64,000 bases of DNA from Bacteroidia bacterium (GCA_023151315.1 JAKLJE010000004.1:62001-126000), one strand, 5' to 3'; positions 36,626 to 46,018 are shown, counted from the stretch's first letter. Notes: generated from the letters alone by a model not told the origin. Translations and numbers: made by a program.

Positions 36626-37390
36626 ATGAGAACATTCGCTGTCATTCTTTTTCTGCTCATTGGCAGTTTCGCATATGCGCAGGATCCGCAGGTTGTACAA
36701 ACGAACGAGAATCTTTACGAAGATGCAGGTTTATTGTACCGAAATGAAGCCAACGGCGGCATCATCATCAATTCGCATGGCTTTGGCTTGAATTATCGAC
36801 GTTGTAAACACATTACAGCTGCACGAAAAGGTGTGTGGGAATTCGATCTTGTGAATTACCGCCATCCAAAGGAAATCAAAGTAACTAATCCGTTTTACGA
36901 TAACGCAAAAGGATATTATTACGGTAAGCTGAACAGCTTCTTTATTCTGAGATCCGGGGTAGGTTTTCAGAATGTGATGTACACTAAACCGGAAAAGAAC
37001 GGAGTTGAAATCAGATACGTGGCTTTTCTGGGAGCTTCCATTGGATTGGCTAAGCCTGTTTATCTCGAAATCTTGTACGATAACCCGGTTCCGGGAACCA
37101 AGCTGGTGGTAACAGAAAAATACGATCCGGATAAACATTTCCCTGACAATATTTACGGACGAGCTCCTTTCGTGCGTGGATTGGGTGAATTAGGAATCAG
37201 ACCCGGCGGCTATGCTAAAGTCGGACTGAATTTCGAGTACGGACCGCTCGATACCGAAATAAAATCTCTTGAGGTTGGATTTATTACCGACGTATATCTT
37301 ACACCGGTTGAAATAATGGCTACGGAACGTAAGCAAATGGTATTGCTCTCTCTGTATCTCCAGTTCAGCATGGGTAAAAAATGGTTTTGA
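36626..37390 (+). CDS. Conserved Bacteroidota exported protein, likely outer-membrane barrel
   Basis: 254 residues with a signal peptide ([19 protein letters not shown]). Alternating strands with many Tyr and Phe residues, for example [47 protein letters not shown], ending [14 protein letters not shown] with a terminal aromatic typical of outer-membrane barrels. The family is familiar from Bacteroidota genomes, often next to lipA as here (4 nt gap), but I know of no function. Confidence 0.8.
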   Translation: MRTFAVILFLLIGSFAYAQDPQVVQTNENLYEDAGLLYRNEANGGIIINSHGFGLNYRRCKHITAARKGVWEFDLVNYRHPKEIKVTNPFYDNAKGYYYGKLNSFFILRSGVGFQNVMYTKPEKNGVEIRYVAFLGASIGLAKPVYLEILYDNPVPGTKLVVTEKYDPDKHFPDNIYGRAPFVRGLGELGIRPGGYAKVGLNFEYGPLDTEIKSLEVGFITDVYLTPVEIMATERKQMVLLSLYLQFSMGKKWF

Positions 37391-37394
37391 TCAG

Positions 37395-38258
37395 ATGAAG
37401 GAAGAAAGTGCCGTACAGCCGCGTTTAAAAAAACCTGATTGGCTACGAGTGAAATTACCGACCGGCGAGAATTATCTCAAGGTGCGCGGTTTGGTCGATC
37501 AGCATAAACTCCATACAATTTGCGAAAGCGGCAACTGTCCGAATATGGGCGAATGCTGGGGCGAAGGAACCGCTACCTTCATGATTCTCGGTAATATCTG
37601 TACAAGATCCTGTGGCTTCTGTGCCGTGGCAACCGGTCGACCTTTACCTGCAGACACAAAAGAACCTGAACGTGTTGCGGAATCGGTAAAGTTGATGGGC
37701 GTTAAGCACTGTGTTATTACTTCCGTTGATCGGGATGATCTCAAGGATGGCGGTGCAGAAATCTGGGCTGAAACCATACGTGCGGTACGCCGTGCAAGTC
37801 CGCAAACCACAATGGAAACTTTGATTCCCGATTTCAAAGGAGAAATGCATAATGTGCAGAAGATTGTGGATGTAATGCCTGAAATCGTTTCTCACAATAT
37901 GGAGACCGTTCGGCGTTTAACAAAACAGGTTCGGATTCAGGCTAAGTACGATAGGAGTCTTGCGGTTTTGAAGTTTCTCCACGATGGCGGATGCAAAACC
38001 AAATCCGGAATAATGGTAGGATTAGGAGAAACAGATGAAGAAGTGTTTGAAACCATGCGGGATCTGAAAAACGTTGGTGTTGAAATAATGACCATAGGAC
38101 AGTACCTCCAGCCTACACGAAACCATATTCCTGTTAAGGAATTCGTGCACCCTGAAAAGTTTGCGCTCTACAAAAAAATCGGGCAGGAGGTAGGCTTCCG
38201 TTACATTGAAAGCGGACCGCTCGTTCGCTCATCTTATCACGCTGAAAAGCATATCTGA
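37395..38258 (+). CDS. lipA: Lipoyl synthase
   Basis: 287 residues. Radical-SAM enzyme inserting two sulfurs into protein-bound octanoyl chains. Both cluster motifs are present: the auxiliary [12 protein letters not shown] near 38-49 and the radical-SAM CTRSCGFC near 68-75. The C-terminal [17 protein letters not shown] contains the conserved RSSYHA, whose serine ligates the auxiliary cluster. It lies 4 nt after the preceding gene. Confidence 0.97.
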   Translation: MKEESAVQPRLKKPDWLRVKLPTGENYLKVRGLVDQHKLHTICESGNCPNMGECWGEGTATFMILGNICTRSCGFCAVATGRPLPADTKEPERVAESVKLMGVKHCVITSVDRDDLKDGGAEIWAETIRAVRRASPQTTMETLIPDFKGEMHNVQKIVDVMPEIVSHNMETVRRLTKQVRIQAKYDRSLAVLKFLHDGGCKTKSGIMVGLGETDEEVFETMRDLKNVGVEIMTIGQYLQPTRNHIPVKEFVHPEKFALYKKIGQEVGFRYIESGPLVRSSYHAEKHI

Positions 38259-38275
38259 AAATATTCAGAGAATAC

Positions 38276-38306
38276 TTGCATTCAGGACTTTGACACAGTA
38301 TATTTG
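38276..38306 (+). promoter_or_regulatory. Upstream promoter, TTG-N20-TATATTTG
   Basis: -33 TTG at 38276-38278 and a perfect -7 box TATATTTG at 38299-38306, spaced 20 nt. A transcript from here would carry a leader of roughly 190 nt before the 38503 gene, including small hairpins (gaaag/ctttc near 38350; gatgaa/ttcatc 38383-38396). Confidence 0.6.
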
Positions 38307-38411
38307 TATAAAGGTCTTGATTAGTGCTGATTGCATCCCCCCTTGTTGAAAGGCTTTCCGTATCTCGTCCTGTGTTGATAAAGATGAAGTTTCATCGATT
38401 TATTAACTGTA

Positions 38412-38442
38412 TTGGTACTTAGTATAAAAAACATTAGTTTTG
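38412..38442 (+). promoter_or_regulatory. Proximal promoter, TTG-N20-TAGTTTTG
   Basis: -33 TTG at 38412-38414 and -7 box TAGTTTTG at 38435-38442, again with 20-nt spacing. It gives a leader of about 56 nt for the T9SS propeller gene. Confidence 0.65.
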
Positions 38443-38502
38443 GATGCTTTATACATACCGATATACCTGACATAAAAAGTCGGATAAATTAAACGCAATC
38501 CA

Positions 38503-41500
38503 ATGAAACGAAACATTACTCTTGCCGGTACCGGAATAGCTGCAGTAGGTCTGGCGATTTTCTCTGTGATTTCATTGACGGATAACGCTCCGTCTATGTA
38601 TCATGCGAATGCTGATCAATTCAAAGCGCCGTTGAGTAAACAGGCGAAAAGTTCAAAAGGTGCATCTGAATGGTGGTTCAACCGCGTGAAAGATGTGAAC
38701 GGAAACCTCAACCTCGCAGAAATGCAGGAAGTGGCAAAACGCCATTCACAGACTGTGCTTGCATCTCAGAGCCAACCTTCTGCTCAGGCAACAAACTGGA
38801 CTGAACTCGGTCCGGATAACGTGGGCGGAAGAACCCGTGCACTTTTGATGGATCGCAACAATTCCAACCACTTCTTTGCAGGTGGTGTTTCCGGTGGACT
38901 GTGGGAATCAACTGATGGTTGTAACTCATGGCATCCATGTGCTGGCTATTGGGCGGTACCGGGTGTAAACATGAACGTAACCAGTATTGCACAGGCTCCA
39001 AACGGAGATATTTATGTGGGTACCGGTGAAGGTTTGTATTACTTCTTAGGAACCGGTGCAGGTGGATTTGTTGGTAATGGTATTTACAAGTCTACTGATG
39101 GTGGTGCAACATTCACTCACCTTTCTGCTACATCTCTTCAAACTGCTAACAACCCTAACTCCAACTGGGCGGCAACAAATGATATTTGTGTTGACCCGAA
39201 CAACTCAAACCGTATTTATGCAGCAACAAACAACGGTTTGCGTGTTTCAACTGATGGAGGAAACAGTTGGAGTATTGCAGCTAACATTTCCAGCACCGCA
39301 GACGTTACTGATGTTGACATGAACGGTCAGGGAACAATTATTACATGTGTTGGCGGCAAGCCATGGCGCTCTGCTGATGACGGTGCTACTTTTACTAACG
39401 TTGGAAACACAGCAGCCGGATTCTTCGGAAGCGGTGCTAACAGAACAGAAGTTGATTTTGCTCCATCTGACCCTAACTATGTGTACGCTATCGTAGCGAA
39501 TACTTCTGACTTCCTCGGTGGAGTATATTTCAGTAACAACGGTGGTGCTTCCTGGCAGCAGGTTTGCGGAGCAGGTAATGCTCAGTTTGAGCCATTCGGT
39601 ACAGGTCAGGGACGTTATGACATGTTCCTCGAAGTGAACCCTTTCAATAAGAATGATGTAATTATCGGTGGTGTTGAATTGTGGCGCTTCGAACTCGTTA
39701 CACCTTCACCTGCAGCTATTCAGTGGGAACGTATCGCGTTGGAATTCCCTGATTCTCCTTTCAACCCTTGGTTCGTGCATTCTGATAAACACGCACTTGT
39801 GTTTGACCCTGCAGTACAAGGGCGTTGGTTCGTAGGAACTGACGGTGGCGTTTCACGTACTCTTAACGATGGAGACACTTACCAGCAAATGAATGCAGGT
39901 TACAATGTAACACAGGCATATTCAATTGCATTCGACCATTTCGATGTTGAACGCGATCAGGCGATGATCGGTACTCAGGATAACGGTACTCAATTCGTAA
40001 ACAACGAAGGAAATACGCTGATGTCAGCAACCGAAATCAGTGGTGGTGACGGCGGGCATTGCGAAATCTCTGCATTAAATCGTGATGCGGTGTTTGCTAC
40101 AGTTTATTATGGTTCAGTTTCGCGTTCCAACAACCGCGGAGATGGTATGGCCTCTTTCTATGATCCACGTGTAAGCGGAGACGCTACACTTGGACAGCCA
40201 GGATTTGCAAGTTTCGTTACACCGATCCGTCTTTGGGAATCAGCAAACGATATGCTTAGCACTGACTCGGTTGTGATCTATAACGGTTGGCAGGATCAGA
40301 ACAAGCACGTTACAGATGGTACTACTGCGACATATACAGGTGTACTTTCTGTTCCTCTGCCTGTAGCTAACCCGGCTGCAATTATCGATGAAGGCTCAGT
40401 GAAGTTCTATCTGGGTGCAACTGATTCAACTACTAACGACGGCAACGGAAACTTCAGCGGTGGTGCCATCGGAAGTGTTGATGCTCAGGGTAACTATACT
40501 ATAACCTGGAACACTACACCACCTGCTAACAAGGTTATCCGTGTTGTATTTACAGTGACTTACGGATCCGGAACAGTATTCACTTTGAATTCAAATGTTG
40601 CAGGACAGCAATTCACTTACACAACTCCTACAACTATCACTGCTGGCGGAACAATCAAAGCGCAGGATCGTATTCAATCACACCTTGCTGTTGGTTACAA
40701 TGGTAACAAAGGTGTTTGGGTAATCAAACACGCCCTCGACTTCTCGACTAATCCTACTTGGTATAAGATCGGTGGTACGGCTAACGGATATGCAGGAACT
40801 GCTTCACAGCTGGCATGGTCAGCAGACGGAAACATCCTGTATGTTGGAACTGAAAGCGGAGCGGTTTACCGTTTCTCAGGAATTGCAAATATCACAAGCC
40901 AACACAATGGTGACCTTGATACAGCAGGTGTTGCTAATATGGTAGTGACTTGCACTCGTATCTTCCTTTCTTCTAACCGTCAGATCACCGGTTTGGATAC
41001 TGATCCGAATGGCGACCGTGTTATCGTATCATTGAGCGGATACTCAAGCACTGACTATGTTTATCTGATCAATAACGCGAGCACAGCTCCTTCTTCAGCG
41101 AATACTTCTAATGGTACTAACAAAACAGGTACGCTCGTATCACTCGGAGGAGTTCCGGTTTACACTGTATGTTTTGATAAGTACAACGCTAACCGAGTAC
41201 TGATCGGAACAGAACACGGTATTTACGAAAGCTCAACAATCAATGCTACTCCGGCTTGGTCGTATGCCGGTAACGCTTCAATGGGCGATGTTGCGGTGGA
41301 TATGATCCGCCAGCAGCGCTGGGATCCATGGGTTGTGTCAAACGCAGGATGCTTTTATGCCGGAACACATGGACGTGGTGCATGGCGAGATGATTCTTCA
41401 TGGCAGATGCCAACTTCTATCGGCGGACCTGTTGCACCTGGTGCAAACGGTACTGCAAACAGCAATAAAGATCTTCGCATTTTCCCTAACCCGGTAATTG

Positions 41501-41727
41501 ACAACAGCAATGTTACGTTCATGATGCCGGCGCAAGGTGATGTAACCGTAGAAATCTATGACCTTAGCGGTAAAGTAGTTCGCAGCGAAAGCTATCAGAA
41601 CCTGCAGAGCGGTGCAAACACTGTTCAGTTCGGAACTGACGGACTCAACAAAGGAACTTACCTCATCTCAGTTAAGTTGACTGACGGAAGAACGATCGGA
41701 ACCGGTCGCTTCCTGAAGATGAACTAA
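38503..41727 (+). CDS. Large T9SS-exported BNR/sortilin-like beta-propeller protein
   Basis: 1074 residues. A signal peptide or N-terminal anchor (about 8-27) is followed by a pro-region and a long beta-propeller. BNR/Asp-box type units are visible: GIYKSTDGGATFTHLS, GLRVSTDGGNSWSIAA, KPWRSADDGATFTNVG, GVYFSNNGGASWQQVC. The arrangement resembles VPS10/sortilin-type glycosidase-like propellers. An insertion domain occupies about 590-720, the propeller resumes (HLAVGYNGNKGVWVIKHAL), and the last about 75 residues are a T9SS sorting domain (IFPNPVIDNSNVTF to LNKGTYLISV). Likely a surface or secreted protein; no catalytic residues can be named. It has two tandem promoters and its own terminator. 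Confidence 0.88.
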   Translation: MKRNITLAGTGIAAVGLAIFSVISLTDNAPSMYHANADQFKAPLSKQAKSSKGASEWWFNRVKDVNGNLNLAEMQEVAKRHSQTVLASQSQPSAQATNWTELGPDNVGGRTRALLMDRNNSNHFFAGGVSGGLWESTDGCNSWHPCAGYWAVPGVNMNVTSIAQAPNGDIYVGTGEGLYYFLGTGAGGFVGNGIYKSTDGGATFTHLSATSLQTANNPNSNWAATNDICVDPNNSNRIYAATNNGLRVSTDGGNSWSIAANISSTADVTDVDMNGQGTIITCVGGKPWRSADDGATFTNVGNTAAGFFGSGANRTEVDFAPSDPNYVYAIVANTSDFLGGVYFSNNGGASWQQVCGAGNAQFEPFGTGQGRYDMFLEVNPFNKNDVIIGGVELWRFELVTPSPAAIQWERIALEFPDSPFNPWFVHSDKHALVFDPAVQGRWFVGTDGGVSRTLNDGDTYQQMNAGYNVTQAYSIAFDHFDVERDQAMIGTQDNGTQFVNNEGNTLMSATEISGGDGGHCEISALNRDAVFATVYYGSVSRSNNRGDGMASFYDPRVSGDATLGQPGFASFVTPIRLWESANDMLSTDSVVIYNGWQDQNKHVTDGTTATYTGVLSVPLPVANPAAIIDEGSVKFYLGATDSTTNDGNGNFSGGAIGSVDAQGNYTITWNTTPPANKVIRVVFTVTYGSGTVFTLNSNVAGQQFTYTTPTTITAGGTIKAQDRIQSHLAVGYNGNKGVWVIKHALDFSTNPTWYKIGGTANGYAGTASQLAWSADGNILYVGTESGAVYRFSGIANITSQHNGDLDTAGVANMVVTCTRIFLSSNRQITGLDTDPNGDRVIVSLSGYSSTDYVYLINNASTAPSSANTSNGTNKTGTLVSLGGVPVYTVCFDKYNANRVLIGTEHGIYESSTINATPAWSYAGNASMGDVAVDMIRQQRWDPWVVSNAGCFYAGTHGRGAWRDDSSWQMPTSIGGPVAPGANGTANSNKDLRIFPNPVIDNSNVTFMMPAQGDVTVEIYDLSGKVVRSESYQNLQSGANTVQFGTDGLNKGTYLISVKLTDGRTIGTGRFLKMN

Positions 41728-41744
41728 GCATACCAGTTACAACG

Positions 41745-41780
41745 AAAAAGTCCCTCCAATAATTTTGGAGGGACTTTTTT
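41745..41780 (+). terminator. Strong intrinsic terminator of the propeller gene
   Basis: Arms aaaagtccctccaa and ttggagggactttt around a short aataa-type loop, T6 after. It probably also serves the convergent ydjC-like gene. Confidence 0.9.
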
Positions 41781-41798
41781 ATTCTGGAAAGTTGGAAT

Positions 41799-42773
41799 TT
41801 AGTTAGGCTCAGAGAGATCTGCAGGAGCAAGATCACGGAAGGTGCAAGGCACTGCTTTAACCGCATTCAGAAGCGCAGGCACATCAACCATCAGTAAGTC
41901 TTGCAGTTCTTTTTCACGGGTAGGGAAGTAATCGAAGTTGATGCCGGGGAGAGAGGTTTTTTCTGTCGGAGCCGGGCGTAAATCCGCGTCCGCAAGATGG
42001 AACATGAATTCGCTGGAGAAACTCCGGTCTTTGTATTGTGAAATCAGGAACCGCAGATAACTTTCGCTGGGCTGACCATAGAATTCATCAAGCAGACAGT
42101 AGGTTGTTTTTAATCCGCTTTGAGCTGTAATGTTCATGCGCTTTCCGACTAACGGAGCAGACAGGGCACGCTTCAAAAAGCCGAGAGAGATTCCTTCTCT
42201 GAAAGCCGGATTGAACAGCATGCCGTCTTCATTACTTGTTTTGAGTTTGGATTTGCTCCATGGACGCGCACTGCGAATAGGAATTCCGTAATTGGTAATT
42301 ACTGAAACGTAATCACGGAACAACCTGTTGTCAATGTAAACTACACCGTGGTGATTGGAGACACTGTCGATTCGTTTACTGCTTTGATCATAACCGGCAT
42401 CATGCAGAATTGCTTCCAGAGCTTCGATTTGCTCGTTAAGTTCAACAGTAATATCAGCGCGTTCGTAATGTCCGCGATCGAAAAAATCCGACGGATCATG
42501 AAACTCCGGACGAGGTGCTGAAGCGTTTTTTACCAATGAATCAGTGTTGGATAACGGATATCCGGCTGTTACACTGAAATGCAATCCGATGCCGAAGCTG
42601 AGATTGTTATCTCTTCTGAATTTCAACAGGTTTTCAATTCTGTCGTGTGAATCCGGGAAGCAAACGAAAGCTGCAACCGAATTGATTCTCTTCTGTAACA
42701 GTGCTTTTTTAATTCCGGAATCGATGTAGTTGTGCGCACCGAAATCATCGGCGGTAAGAATGATTTTCGACAT
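41799..42773 (-). CDS. YdjC-family (ChbG/HpnK-like) carbohydrate deacetylase
   Basis: 324 residues. It begins MSKIILTADDFGAHNYIDSGIKKAL, where the ADDFG aspartates bind the metal, followed by GIGLHFSVTAGYPLS with a metal histidine and by SNHHGVVYIDNRLF. Family members remove acetyl groups from chitooligosaccharides (ChbG) or hopanoid and other N-acetylated sugars (HpnK). There is no signal peptide, so it is cytosolic. It lies 15 nt after rmuC in the same direction and may share its transcript. Confidence 0.88.
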   Translation of the reverse strand: MSKIILTADDFGAHNYIDSGIKKALLQKRINSVAAFVCFPDSHDRIENLLKFRRDNNLSFGIGLHFSVTAGYPLSNTDSLVKNASAPRPEFHDPSDFFDRGHYERADITVELNEQIEALEAILHDAGYDQSSKRIDSVSNHHGVVYIDNRLFRDYVSVITNYGIPIRSARPWSKSKLKTSNEDGMLFNPAFREGISLGFLKRALSAPLVGKRMNITAQSGLKTTYCLLDEFYGQPSESYLRFLISQYKDRSFSSEFMFHLADADLRPAPTEKTSLPGINFDYFPTREKELQDLLMVDVPALLNAVKAVPCTFRDLAPADLSEPN

Positions 42774-42788
42774 ATAGTATGGGTTTGT

Positions 42789-44222
42789 TTATTCGGTTTC
42801 GATTCCGCTGTCTCCTTCACCGATAATCTTCCCTGCATCTTCCGGATTCAGTGTTTCAACTTCGCGCAGCTTGCGGTTTATTGCTCTGGAACGTACACCG
42901 ACCAGTTTGTCGATTTCATCGTGCGCTCCAATGATTTTTTCTTGCGCCTTCGCCAACACAGCACTGAAAGTGCCGAATTCTGTCTTCACTGCCTTCAAAA
43001 CTTCCCAAACTTCACTGCTTCGTTTCTGAATGGCAAGTGTGCGGAATCCCATTTGCAGACTATTGAGGATGGCGGCGAAAGTTGTCGGTCCTGTTACTAC
43101 AATTTTGTAATCGCGCATGAGCATATCCACAAAACCTGCTTTACGTATAATCTCTGCGTAAATATTTTCGAATGGCAGGAACATGATTGCGAAATCGGTT
43201 GTGTTCGGTGGATCCAGATACTTGTCGCGAATATCCTTGGCCATAATTTTCACTGTATTTTCCAGCGCTTTGGATTCTTTCTCAACCTGCAAGGGATCTC
43301 CTGTTTCATATGCTTCCTGCAGACGTGCGAACATGTCTTGAGGAAATTTGGCATCAACCGGAAGCCACATCGGATTTCCATCGTCATTTTTTCCCGGAAG
43401 CTTAATGGCGAATTCAACCAGATCCGCAGATCCTTTTTTCGTTTTTACGTTGGCCTGATATTGCTCCGGTGCCAGAATCTGTTCGAGCAGCATTGATAAC
43501 TGAACCTCGCCGATACCGCCTCGTGTTTTTACGTTGCTCAGCACTTTCTTTAATCCGCCCACGTCCTGTGCCAGCGTCTGCATTTCTCCTAATCCCTTCT
43601 GCACTTCTCCGAGTTGTTTGCTTACCAACTCAAACGATTGTCCTAATCTCTCATTGAGAGTTTTTTGCAGTTTTTCATCCACCGTAACCCGCATCTGTTC
43701 CAGTTTGTTCTCCGTGGATTGAATCAATTCTTTTTGCTGCTTATCGAGTTGAGAGAATTTTTCCCTCTGTAAATCGTTGAACGACGCTACGTTTTTATCG
43801 AAACGTTCCTGGAATTCCCGCAACGATTTTTCCTGGCTTTCACGCAGTGTTTTGTTTTCATCACGGGTCTGCAAATTCACCTGTTCCAGTTTCTGTTCCA
43901 GTTTCAGATTTACTTTTTCCAGCTGTTCGTCATTCTTATTAATAAGAGCGGTGAGGCGGGTTTCCAGAACTTCCCCCAATTTCTCCAATGAAATACGGTT
44001 CTGATCGTTAAGTCCCTGCATGGAATCACGGAGTTCTTTACGGAAATCACTTATAGTTGAGTTGAGCTCGGATCGGTTATCGCGCATCTGAGTGAGCATT
44101 TCGTTTCTGAAATTATTCAGTTCGGCGGATGAATCGTTTCCTGAAGCAGGTTTACGCACAAGGAGCACCACCAGCAGGATGATGCAGAGTACGGTTAGAA
44201 TTAGAGATATGATGGTAATCAT
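42789..44222 (-). CDS. rmuC: RmuC-family DNA recombination protein
   Basis: 477 residues: N-terminal membrane segment (about 4-24), long coiled coil (about 35-210, rich in Glu, Lys and Gln heptads) and the RmuC nuclease-like domain (about 215-440), with GGIGEVQLSMLLEQILAPEQYQANV and DAKFPQDMFARL. E. coli RmuC limits recombination between inverted repeats. A near-consensus box TATCTTAG lies about 13 nt upstream. Confidence 0.94.
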   Translation of the reverse strand: MITIISLILTVLCIILLVVLLVRKPASGNDSSAELNNFRNEMLTQMRDNRSELNSTISDFRKELRDSMQGLNDQNRISLEKLGEVLETRLTALINKNDEQLEKVNLKLEQKLEQVNLQTRDENKTLRESQEKSLREFQERFDKNVASFNDLQREKFSQLDKQQKELIQSTENKLEQMRVTVDEKLQKTLNERLGQSFELVSKQLGEVQKGLGEMQTLAQDVGGLKKVLSNVKTRGGIGEVQLSMLLEQILAPEQYQANVKTKKGSADLVEFAIKLPGKNDDGNPMWLPVDAKFPQDMFARLQEAYETGDPLQVEKESKALENTVKIMAKDIRDKYLDPPNTTDFAIMFLPFENIYAEIIRKAGFVDMLMRDYKIVVTGPTTFAAILNSLQMGFRTLAIQKRSSEVWEVLKAVKTEFGTFSAVLAKAQEKIIGAHDEIDKLVGVRSRAINRKLREVETLNPEDAGKIIGEGDSGIETE

Positions 44223-44272
44223 GACGTGATGCTAAGATACTTCAGTGCCCCGTGCTGTAACAGTAAAGGCAA

Positions 44273-44307
44273 TAAAAAAACCCTTCCGATTGGAAGGGTT
44301 TTTTGTA
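44273..44307 (-). terminator. Intrinsic terminator of the SWIB gene
   Basis: Arms aacccttcc and ggaagggtt around a gatt loop, with A7 before and T6 after, so it can act in both directions. It lies downstream of the SWIB gene on the minus strand. Confidence 0.9.
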
Positions 44308-44322
44308 ATCAACCGTTAAGGC

Positions 44323-44670
44323 TTACTTTACGTGCTTCGAAACGATTTTCGCGAGCTCGAACATAGAGATCTGCGACTTGCTTCCGAAGATGCCTTTCAG
44401 TTTTCCGTCAGCATTGATCATGCGGCGGTTTTTCTTGTCCTGAAGACCGTTCTTCTTGATGTAAGCCCAGATTTTAGAAACGATCTCAGTACGAGGCATA
44501 GCCTTGTTACCTACTACTTCAGCAAGAGCTGCAGAAGGAGTGAGAGGCTTCATGAACGCAGGATTAGGCTTGCGTGCAGATTTTTTCTTAGCAACTTTCT
44601 TCTTTGGAGCAGCTGCCTTCTTTTTAGCAGCCTTCTTAGGAGCTGCTTTCTTCTTAGCTTTTTTAGCCAT
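44323..44670 (-). CDS. Histone-like lysine-rich SWIB/MDM2-domain protein
   Basis: 115 residues. The first about 38 residues are a Lys/Ala/Pro tail like eukaryotic or Chlamydia H1-type proteins (repeats of KKAAPKK and AAKKK). Residues about 40-115 form a SWIB domain: FMKPLTPSAALAEVVGNKAMPRTEIVSKIWAYIKKNGLQD then KLKGIFGSKSQISMFELAKIVSKHV. In eukaryotes SWIB sits in chromatin remodellers; bacterial copies are probably nucleoid proteins. The tail should bind DNA nonspecifically. It has its own promoter (TATTTTTG, 44704-44711) and terminator, and a repeat-rich upstream region. Confidence 0.93.
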   Translation of the reverse strand: MAKKAKKKAAPKKAAKKKAAAPKKKVAKKKSARKPNPAFMKPLTPSAALAEVVGNKAMPRTEIVSKIWAYIKKNGLQDKKNRRMINADGKLKGIFGSKSQISMFELAKIVSKHVK

Positions 44671-44703
44671 GGTTAATTAGGATTGATTAGTTAAGTGTTT
44701 GGT

Positions 44704-44711
44704 CAAAAATA
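44704..44711 (-). promoter_or_regulatory. -7 box (TATTTTTG) of the SWIB gene
   Basis: Exact TAnnTTTG on the minus strand, 33 nt before the ATG at 44670. Confidence 0.55.
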
Positions 44712-45083
44712 CATTGATGTATATAGTGTGCAATAGGTGAGTGCAAGATGTTTTCAACCGTTTTGGCCATTGGAGTATTGATAACTTTTTTCACTTTTCC
44801 CCAATGAAAAACCGTTTTCGAGGTCATTTTTCGCTTGGAAAATGAAAATCGGGATTTTGTTTTACCAATGAAAAAACGCTGCACAGGAGTCGTTTTTATG
44901 ATGAGATTTCATGTGCGCTCCAATGAAAAATCAGGATGAAAAAATCACTGTCACACAATAAGCGCTGAAGGTGTGTGATAATGCATCAATGGAAACCGAA
45001 GGAGAAAAATCAAAAACGCTGCAGCCCTTTGTTTGTAAGGCTTTCAGAGGTTTTTCATTGTGAAGAAACCTCGCGACTGGAAA
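44712..45083. other. Non-coding stretch with repeated ccaatgaaaaa motif
   Basis: Between the SWIB promoter and the tRNA terminator no gene is supported. Three exact copies of ccaatgaaaaa (44801-44811, 44865-44875, 44920-44930) lie 64 and 55 nt apart. A tenth-base variant occurs in the opposite orientation (tttttcattg, 45051-45060). The last is inside a hairpin with gaggttt / aaacctc arms (about 45047-45072). The sequence aaaacgctgca occurs twice (near 44873 and 45014). It could hold operators, a small RNA, or decayed repeats. Confidence 0.6.
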
Positions 45084-45115
45084 TAAAAAAAGTCACTCTT
45101 TTCAGAGTGACTTTT
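45084..45115 (-). terminator. Terminator downstream of tRNA-Glu
   Basis: Arms aaagtcactc and gagtgacttt around ttttca. On the minus strand it starts 2 nt after the tRNA 3' end and is followed by a T-run. Confidence 0.8.
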
Positions 45116-45117
45116 CG

Positions 45118-45189
45118 TAGCCCGTAGGGGAATCGAACCCCTGTTTACAGAATGAAAATCTGCTGTCCTAACCCCTAGACGAACGGGCC
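45118..45189 (-). tRNA. tRNA-Glu (anticodon TTC)
   Basis: The minus strand folds as a cloverleaf: acceptor GGCCCGT / ACGGGCT with a G-U first pair, discriminator A, D arm with TCTAGGGGTTAGGACA, anticodon arm GCAGA-TTTTCAT-TCTGT and T arm AGGGG-TTCGATT-CCCCT. The loop places TTC at positions 34-36. CCA is not encoded and must be added after transcription. Confidence 0.95.
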
Positions 45190-45337
45190 GATTTTTAAAG
45201 AACGCCAACCGTTATTTTCCGGTTTGGGAGCGCAAATGTAGGATTTTTTTTAATTCTGCAAAAATTCAGGAAGAAATGTTGAAGGAAAAAATCGCGGCGC
45301 GTTTGCAGGCGTTTTAAGCCATCTTAAATTTTTTCGG

Positions 45338-46018
45338 CTACTCCACGTCGGTGTCGGCCTGATAACGGAATCCAAGCCGCTTTCCTGTCTTCACAGACAT
45401 CATGGCACTGGTTTCCTGAACCTGGGCCAGGCTGATGACTTTCACTTCATCATACGGCGGGGTAAACAGGTCGAAGTCTAAACAATATAAAACCGCCGAT
45501 TCCAGAATCTTGACCATATCGTCCTTGCTGATTTTGCTGGAAGCGAAGTCGTTATAGAGGAATCCAAGTTGACGTTTACCTTCAACGAAGTAATGTCCTT
45601 CGTGATTCACGAATATTCGTGCTACCAGATATCCCAGATCATTGTAGCGGTTGTACTTGAATGAATCCGACAGGAAGTTGTAGATGTTGATCATGCCGCA
45701 ATAGGAGCGGGCTGCATTCTCACGGATGTATGAGGTCTTCCACATCGGATGTGAGGTGTCGAACTCAAAAACATTTGTGTGTGCGCTGAAGATGAGAACA
45801 TCGCCCGCTACACGGAGTTCGAATTCAAACTCGCTCTTGTTGCGGTATTCAACTACCAAACGCTTATCAATTGCTGCAGCCTGAGGCTTCAGTTTATCTG
45901 CGAACTCGGAAACGGCTTCGCGCAGCATACTGAATACTTCAAGGTTGCGGGCGTAAACGTCCTGCTTCATTGCGGATTTCTCCTTCAGGACCTGGAGTAT
46001 TGTATCGTGAGTTGCCAT
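45338..46018 (-). CDS. Conserved-looking cytosolic protein, function unknown
   Basis: 226 residues without signal peptide or membrane segment. I do not recognise the family. An N-terminal helix (MATHDTILQVLKEKSAMKQDVYARNLEVFSMLREAVSEFADKL) is followed by a mixed alpha/beta region with many aromatics (FEFELRVAGDVLIFSAHTNVFEFDTSHPMWKTSYI) and a C-terminal helical part. It lies 74 nt downstream of proS on the same strand, and no separate promoter was found, so co-transcription is possible. Confidence 0.78.
   Translation of the reverse strand: MATHDTILQVLKEKSAMKQDVYARNLEVFSMLREAVSEFADKLKPQAAAIDKRLVVEYRNKSEFEFELRVAGDVLIFSAHTNVFEFDTSHPMWKTSYIRENAARSYCGMINIYNFLSDSFKYNRYNDLGYLVARIFVNHEGHYFVEGKRQLGFLYNDFASSKISKDDMVKILESAVLYCLDFDLFTPPYDEVKVISLAQVQETSAMMSVKTGKRLGFRYQADTDVE

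Noticed and set aside
42732-43496. Plus-strand frame of 254 codons antisense to rmuC
   Set aside because: It lies within a well-supported rmuC gene. Its translation is Phe/Cys/Arg-rich with no domain, as expected from the complement of a coiled-coil gene.
44687-44884. 65-codon minus-strand frame upstream of the SWIB gene
   Set aside because: It is built from the repeated tttttcattgg words, crosses the SWIB promoter box and resembles no protein.
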